Source of the DNA: Calcarisporiella thermophila CBS 279.70
Lineage: Eukaryota; Calcarisporiellomycota
NCBI RefSeq assembly: GCF_041956535.1
Contig: NW_027192198.1
Coordinates: 62,001 to 126,000, forward strand
DNA: 64,000 bases
Direction: 5' to 3'
Shown one piece after another: positions 58,073-64,000 of the stretch. The notes beneath the pieces were generated by a model that was not told where the DNA came from, did not search any database, and saw nothing but the letters and a program-made list of their open reading frames with translations. Position numbers and translations under genes: made by a program. Numbering within the stretch: position 1 is the stretch's first letter; each line of letters starts with the position of its first letter.

Positions 58073-58816
58073 TTTGTCTTGCTATTATTCGAGAGCAAGG
58101 AGAAGTCTGATCAAGTGGTATAAAGTGGATATTCTTATCTTTTCTCATGAATTGCTGCGTATTTATATTCATTCGTGCATAAACATTACCGCATCCTTTC
58201 TGCTCTTGGCTATTATCGGTCATTATTGCCAAATCCGCTATCCTAAGGCCGAGTATGGATTGAGAGGCGGTAATGTCAATAGCTCGGATGTTTTTCACCA
58301 ATTTTGTTATCCGTATGCCGAAAATGTGTTTACTCCGCCTTCTTTTTGCAAATCGGCCTCATTAGCGCAGCCAATGGGATGAGTGGGCTGTGCATTAGGA
58401 ATCTCTTTTTACTGTAGAACGTTAATTATTTGATACCTATCAAAATAGCCAAGCCATCTTTCCATAACTTTTTTATAACCTTATATAGCGACCATCCCAT
58501 TTATCGAAGTATTAAAAACCTATCTAACTTAGACTGCCTTTGGCTATAATGTCTATTAGAAAACCTCGGGAACTGTGCCAATAAATACTTATCCTAGCCT
58601 GCTCACCCAAGAGTGAACATCCCTGCTGCGCCGTTGCGCTTCTGTGCACTCTAGTTTTCCTATTAAGCGGAAGCCAGCTTGGAGCTTTACCTAAGAGAGG
58701 CCTTTATTGGATATTGTGATAATAAAAAATAGATACATAAATACGGCCATGTGACAAAAAATATGAAGAATTACGGCGAGATGGATCTTTCGAATATAGA
58801 TCAAGCATTAAGCTAA
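58073..58816. other. Intergenic region
   Basis: About 740 nt of AT-rich sequence between the carotenoid oxygenase and the secreted-protein gene. No gene or repeat recognised. Confidence 0.5.
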
Positions 58817-59335
58817 TCAAGAGTAGTCTCCTTTGATAACTGCACGGCATCCTTTGGTTGGCATCCCAATTGGGCAATTGCCGTCGTTGCAGCATCGGAG
58901 GCAATAGATGCCCTCGTTTGGCTCGACAAACGAAACGAATTTCTTGTATTTTTTGCAGATTGAACCGGGCGGAGCTCGCACGCTGAACTGCCCGCCCTGG
59001 TCATGCTTCTTGAGGTTATACTTCTTCCGGTCTAATCTCCCGGTGATTTGGACATATTTCCTCTTGGCCACGAAATGAGCCGAGATAATAAAGCCGCCGG
59101 GAAAAGTGCGGTGTCCGGGAGCTTGCAACTGGGAAGTTTCTTTAGTGCAGAAGGACACTGCATCATGGATATGGCCCGGGATACTTCCACCCGGCGAGGG
59201 CGGCAAGAAGAGACAGAAGTTTGTGTCGCTGATGGCAGCCAAAGTCTTCCCAGGAGGATCAGCAGGGGCGCGCTTGATTGCACTAGCAGCAGCCAGGCCC
59301 ATCAGAGCCAACAGTTGAAGAAGGGTAGTGCGCAT
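58817..59335 (-). CDS. Secreted cysteine-rich protein, FCLFLPP family
   Basis: Intronless, 172 residues. Signal peptide MRTTLLQLLALMGLAAASA, then a KR site (IKRAP) of the Kex2 type. The mature domain has NFCLFLPPSPGGSIP, VSFCTKE, FPGGFIISAHFVAKRKYVQI, TGRLDRKKYNL, then FVSFVEPNEGIYCLRCC and GCRAVIKGDYS. This order of segments, including the GDYS ending, matches a family of secreted proteins that I recall from Mortierella-type and basidiomycete genomes. Its function is unknown; six or more cysteines point to an extracellular disulfide-bonded fold. Confidence 0.82.
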   Translation of the reverse strand: MRTTLLQLLALMGLAAASAIKRAPADPPGKTLAAISDTNFCLFLPPSPGGSIPGHIHDAVSFCTKETSQLQAPGHRTFPGGFIISAHFVAKRKYVQITGRLDRKKYNLKKHDQGGQFSVRAPPGSICKKYKKFVSFVEPNEGIYCLRCCNDGNCPIGMPTKGCRAVIKGDYS

Positions 59336-61344
59336 ATCGATAAAGGCTTGTGTTCAAGTGTCTTGTTTGATTGATAGTGATTGATATAGAGCTAGAGGAG
59401 GTTGTTGACAGCTTATATACCTATTGAGAAAAGACTGACATTTTTAGAACGGAAGGTCAGAAGATATGGATGGTGGTTTATATTTTTAGAGAATAGTGCA
59501 ACAAGAGAAGCCGAAAGGTATTTTTAGCGGGTGTTGTGTTGAGCGAGGACAGAGAAAGTATTTTTCGCGAAAAAATGAGATAGCAAAAATAGTGGCAAAA
59601 TGGCTGTCTTTCGGTGAGGAATCAACGTAAGCAGAAAAACAGAAGGAGCTAAGCCCCCTTGTTCCGGAATAACAAAAGCGTCTTGGGCCGCAGGGATAGA
59701 GTACTCGTGCATTAGTCTACCCTACATGCGTTCGTGTGAAAAACACGCGATAAACTGTACGCAACAGTAAAGCGTCCAATATATGCCTATTTTTAGACGG
59801 GATTTCAGAGAGATCTGGCTTTCTTCCCCTTAGATTTTGCTGAATATTTGAAAATCAGACTAATTTAGTCGAGAAGTACATCGTTTAATAAAGCGAGGAT
59901 TTCCCGGCGAGTATCTCTAAGCATTAAACAGATTTCTCTAATGGTATGTATTGGAAATTACAATGCGTTGAAAATCCTACTCATTAACCTCCAGGGAACA
60001 TCAAAAGTCTTTTTTTTTTAATTTAGGAAAAAGGGTTCAGATTTGAATTGCGCGAAAAACTCATATGGAGGTCTTGTGACAAAGTATTTTTAAACTGACA
60101 AAGGTAGCCTCCCAAATAATTTTAATTACCTTTTGAGTAGTTCTAGCTCGCCACTTTGCGCAAGATTTCCCATTGTCAAGAGATAGGAAATAGCGGGATC
60201 ACCCTGAAATGTATTTAATTTTTTTTTGTTTTGCTTCGTGGATTATTCAGGCTCACTAGTGATAGCAGAAGACAGATTCAACTTCAATCTTTTGAAATTA
60301 TCTAGTCACACATTATGACTGATTTACTGTGCATGCCTTAAAGCTGTTTCCGAACATGCATACCTCCCGCATGCTACTGTAAAAAACGTGAAGATGTCCA
60401 GCGAGTTGCAATAAGCCAAAGGTTGGCGGAAATCGTAGATTGCCGCAGAAGCATATTAAATCAAAACCACATCTAAATGTTTCTGCTAGAGTTGCACGAT
60501 AACTACGTTGACGCGTGTCCATATTTAATAGAATACAGAGTTAGAATTAGACCAGTTATTACTTCCCCAAAAAAGGTGTATATGGCCGTAGATGAAATCA
60601 ACGTAGAACTGAATGTAAACCCGGACTCAATGCCTTGAATGATCCTGTTTAAAATCCCATTAAAAACTACTAAAGAAAGTTGGCCTAATTGCAATTGGTG
60701 CCCTACTAACCTTGTGGTTTTTCACTCCCCTTCCACCTCCCAAACATGAGATATTCTATGAATAGCCTCTGAGAAGCTCTCAGAAATACGCTACTTTATT
60801 TGGATCACAAGAGATTTTGTCTTATTTGAAATATTTGAAAGATGCATTGGTTTATTCCTTGACTTAGGTTGTCCAGATGGTGTAATATTTTCTCTAGAAA
60901 ATCAACCTGTTTTTCTATTTTAATTCACAGCACCTTCCTCATTAATAACTGGGTTTGGAAGCAGTCGTGAATAATAAAACCATTAAGTCAACTGTCAAAC
61001 TTACGATTGGGGTGATACCCAAGCCACGATTGATAAATGAGGGAAAGGGCACCCAAATTTGTCTGTTAATCAATCTGATTCCATCATTCTTACCTTGTGA
61101 TCTGGATGTGAGCTAGTCTCAATGGACATCTATCCGCACTTGATATAATACAATATATACATATATTGCTTTCATAAATTGGCTGCTCTCATACATTATT
61201 CGAATCGACACACTTCATTTCACGTACCTGATAGACTAGACCCGTTCCCCCAATTCTTACCCATCATTTCCGTAATCAGCGATTATTTTTCTCTTTTATT
61301 ATTGCGTTTAGCGTGTCATATTAATACAGGACAATCTATTTTTA
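59336..61344. other. 2-kb gene-free AT-rich region
   Basis: Between the secreted-protein gene and the NudE gene. Short open frames on both strands (for example 59524-59712 and 60313-60694, minus) show no family pattern. TATATA-type sequence near 61150 precedes the NudE gene by about 190 nt. I saw no tRNA and no recognisable transposon ends. Confidence 0.5.
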
Positions 61345-62630
61345 ATGGCGAGTAATTCTAAGTAGGCGCCGCTGTTCTTTTATTTTTAAATAGATTGTTT
61401 GATTTTTACGCGCCAACCTCGATTGTGTTTTTATCCTAGGAAATTTTCAAGCATTGAGGATGAGCTAGCCTACTACAAACAACAAGCGAAACAGCTGGCC
61501 GAAGCTCTAAACGAAACGCAGGCAGGGCTCGATGAATTCCAGCAATCGTCACGTGAGCTCGAGGATGAACTTGAACGCGAATTAGAATTACGGGAGAGAC
61601 GATGTCGAGAGCTCGAAGGACGTGTTGAGATATTGGCTGGCGAGGTGGAGGAATGGAAAGATAAATATCGTGATAGTCAAAAGGTGGCAAATCAGACAGC
61701 AGAGCAGATGCAGCGTGAAATCGAGACTTTACGTAGTTTGCACGAAACGTTCAAGGTGAGAACACGAGAGCTGGAGCTAGATAATGACGATCTCGAGAGA
61801 ACTGAGAGGTAAATTGATCGTGCTTGGGCACAGAATATCTCCAGATTGTCAGGTTGGAATTTCTTATATTCTTTTATGGGTACACATTTATAGAGCTGCG
61901 CAGAGTAGTCTACAAGACCTGGAGTCAAAATTCAATAAAATGGTGGAGCGAAATGCAATGCTAGAGAATGAACTAGAGATTAAAACACAACTTCAAGAAC
62001 AAAATCAGCGACTAAAGGATGAATTACGAGGTGAGAACATTTCCGCGCTGTTAAGGAAAGCTCACAGCGGTTACTAAATACTCCATTTTTTTACTGCCTC
62101 CCCATTTCCACCTCTCAGATGTAAATACGGAAATGGCTGTCTTGAAGCAGAAACTTCAGCATCAGGAGGAGCGGCGCAAGATGGCCTCTATCATGGAAAT
62201 CCCGATGACGCCACGCACATCACGGCTAGGAGAGAATAACCACAACCATTACAAAACCCCGATGCGTGGATTCCGCACTCCCGCAGCTATGCCCATGTCT
62301 CCGCTTACGCCGGCCAATAACCCCGTAAGAATGGTGCAGGAAATGGTTGGGCGTGTGAAAACATTAGAGGCCCGACTTCAATCCTGTCGTTCTACGCTGG
62401 TGGCCCCCCTCTTAACCACCGGTCCAACCACGGCCACCGACGTAAAAACAGCACCCGTCGCCACGATAAGTCCACCCTCCTCCATCCCAATCGCTCCCAA
62501 TTCCACCCTGATGAACCGCCCAGGCTCCCCTCGGCGGCCAACCTCGCCCGTTCCCCTCTCTCCAAAATACCGGCGAAAATCGCTAGGATTTCGTAGCGTG
62601 AGTGCGGCCGATTATCTACGAAATCATTGA
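61345..62630 (+). CDS. nudE: NudE-type dynein regulator
   Basis: Coiled-coil protein that links LIS1/NudF to cytoplasmic dynein and acts in nuclear migration. A 17-nt first coding exon (61345-61361, MASNS plus part of Lys), then 61440-61808, 61894-62030 and 62119-62630, give 344 residues. The first helix FSSIEDELAYYKQQAKQLAE is the dynein/LIS1-binding signature of the family. A continuous coiled coil follows to about residue 190 (ELEDELERELELRERRCREL; ESKFNKMVERNAMLENELEI). The C-terminal half is Pro/Ser/Thr-rich with SP/TP sites (IPMTPRTSRL, PMSPLTPANNP), likely kinase targets. It converges with DUO1. Confidence 0.92.
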
Positions 62631-62878
62631 GGATTTCTTTCTAATGTTAATACTATCCTTCCCATATGTTGTGCTCTATTTTATATTATTATGTTTTATA
62701 TACACATTATGAATATACATTTTTTAATGTTTATCGAAAGCCGCTTTGAGAGGATGCGCTTATTTGCGGAAAGAAAAAACAAAAGAAATGTAAATCAAAG
62801 ACGGTCCACTTTATAGAATCTCTTTCTAACTAAATAGCAAATTATTAATACATAATAACAAACACACTATGGATTGAT

Positions 62879-63911
62879 TTAAACACGCCCCCGTGCTGTT
62901 CTTGCAATGCGTGATGGCGCCACTCGCCCTCTTGTTGTTGTCCCCCGTGGAATTGACGATCCAGCTCGTCCTCCTGAACTAGCTGTTGTATCCGCAGAGC
63001 GCATCGTAGCTCCCGTTGCTTTCACCCCACTAGCACCTGCTCCTCTGACAGATGATGTAGTTCGAGTGACGGTGGCACGGGCAGCTGGTCGTGTTGTTGT
63101 ACGCGTGGTACCCCTTACGGAGGAGATGGTTCCGCGCAAATTGGATATGCCGCGACGGGTGGTGGTACCGCGTTTCTTTTGCTCTGCAGCAGCTAATGCA
63201 GCGGCTCTGGCCGCCGCCGCCTCCTGCTCTTGGCGGAGCCTTTCTTCATATTCTTTACGCTCTCGCTCAATTCGTTCTTCTTCCTCCCGCATGAATTCGA
63301 TATCCTAGGTTCAACACTGTCAGCAAAAGAGATAAAAAAAGGCGAGTATAAAAATAGGTACAGCATCACCGCCTTGCCATGTTGGGTCCTCTAATAAGCG
63401 GCGAGTATGTTCTGCTTGGGATAGGATACTGATCCAAATATCGAGCAGGCGGTCTGTCTGATCTATCGTTTGAGAAAATTGCTAGACGATTCAAGTGATT
63501 AGATAGACATTAATCCCAATTGGAAGGCAGCGATCAAAATTTGGTATTTACCTGGAATCGACCTCGCACTGCTTGCATATTAGTGTTAATCCCCTCCATG
63601 CCTCTATTCATTTTCTTCAATGTTTCCAGCTCTCGTATTCGCTCTTCTCTAATCTCAGGATCATCATCCGTTTCTTCTTCGATATTCTCTGTAGGCTGCG
63701 ACTGGTGTTTTAATTTTAAGTTGTGCTGGTGCAGGAGAACTCTTCGCTGCAGCTGATGTGCGGATGGAAGGGGGATATCAGGGAAGTCTGGAGAATAGTC
63801 GAGAAGTGAGGAATCGTGAGGCATCTGCTGTTCCAGGATATTATCATCAGTGTCGAGAGAATGGGAATGATCTACAGCAAGGAGGAAGGAATCATCTTCG
63901 GAGGTATCCAT
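62879..63911 (-). CDS. DUO1: DASH complex subunit Duo1
   Basis: Subunit of the fungal DASH/Dam1 kinetochore ring that couples chromosomes to microtubule ends. Three exons (63911-63552, 63481-63362, 63304-62879) give 301 residues. The Duo1 core spans about residues 85-160: REERIRELETLKKMNRGMEG, then FSQTIDQTDRLLDIWISILS, then QAEHTRRLLEDPTWQGGDA. The HTRRLL-P-W-G signature is diagnostic. After a Glu/Arg/Ala helix, the last 100 residues are Arg/Thr/Gly-rich (TTTRRG, SVRGTTRTTT, SSVRGAG), basic and disordered, suited to tubulin tails. An ACGCGT box lies 37 nt upstream of the ATG. Confidence 0.93.
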
Positions 63912-63947
63912 GATTGTGTTGTCTGGGAATGTTTCTCTTTAAAAAAG

Positions 63948-63963
63948 ACGCGTTAGTCGCGTC
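63948..63963. promoter_or_regulatory. MluI box in a short inverted repeat upstream of DUO1
   Basis: ACGCGT at 63948-63953 is followed within ten bases by CGCGTC, so the segment GACGCG...CGCGTC is an imperfect palindrome. Position and sequence fit an MBF site. Confidence 0.5.
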
Positions 63964-64000
63964 TGGATTATATTTGACCTTTCGTGTGATGCATTATGCG

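Overview
The window is nuclear DNA of a filamentous-type fungus. About 31 protein genes are packed on both strands. Almost all are split by short GT-AG introns of roughly 50-100 nt, and intergenic DNA is AT-rich and mostly 150-1100 nt. The gene set is fungal: Rim20/PalA, Ede1, Fun30, the DASH subunit Duo1, a NudE homologue, a Kre9/Knh-like GPI protein and a Ran1-type kinase. A secreted FCLFLPP-type protein, a carotenoid oxygenase and an unusual beta-tubulin hint at an early-diverging (zygomycete-grade) lineage, but I cannot fix the phylum from one window.

Layout. 1-8 kb: a Rim20/PalA gene cut by the left edge, a gene-poor gap and an Ede1 endocytic scaffold gene. 8-14 kb: an unrecognised gene, importin alpha and eIF3b. 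14.7-19.1 kb: the most unusual locus, one 1396-codon gene joining a soluble fumarate reductase, a cytochrome b5 domain and a complete acyl-CoA oxidase, ending in the peroxisomal signal AKL. 19.9-28.9 kb: ribosomal protein eL13, Nse3, a YIP1-family protein, a Nap1-type chaperone, beta-tubulin and an O-methyltransferase. 29-36.3 kb: a lipid-droplet-type hydrolase, DNA polymerase delta subunit 2, a 2.4-kb GC-rich stretch without a supported gene, and a methyltransferase. 36.5-43.9 kb: a glycine-rich surface protein interrupted by a 392-nt assembly gap, then the divergent pair Fun30 and Yju2. 44-53 kb: several small secreted or membrane proteins, a Ran1-like kinase, a 451-aa membrane protein and a seven-helix receptor. 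53-61.3 kb: a sparse AT-rich compartment with two small secreted proteins, a decayed Mutator/FAR1-type transposase and a carotenoid cleavage oxygenase. 61.3-64 kb: NudE and Duo1, convergent.

No operon logic applies. Some neighbours share short divergent promoters (Rim20 and Ede1 do not): Nse3/YIP1 217 nt, hydrolase/Pol delta 174 nt, Fun30/Yju2 149 nt. MluI boxes (ACGCGT) lie 37-61 nt upstream of the starts of Nse3, Pol delta subunit 2 and Duo1, all chromosome-cycle genes. Gene models were built by joining exons by hand; each spliced coding length was checked to be a multiple of three, and product calls rest on recognised motifs, not on database searches.
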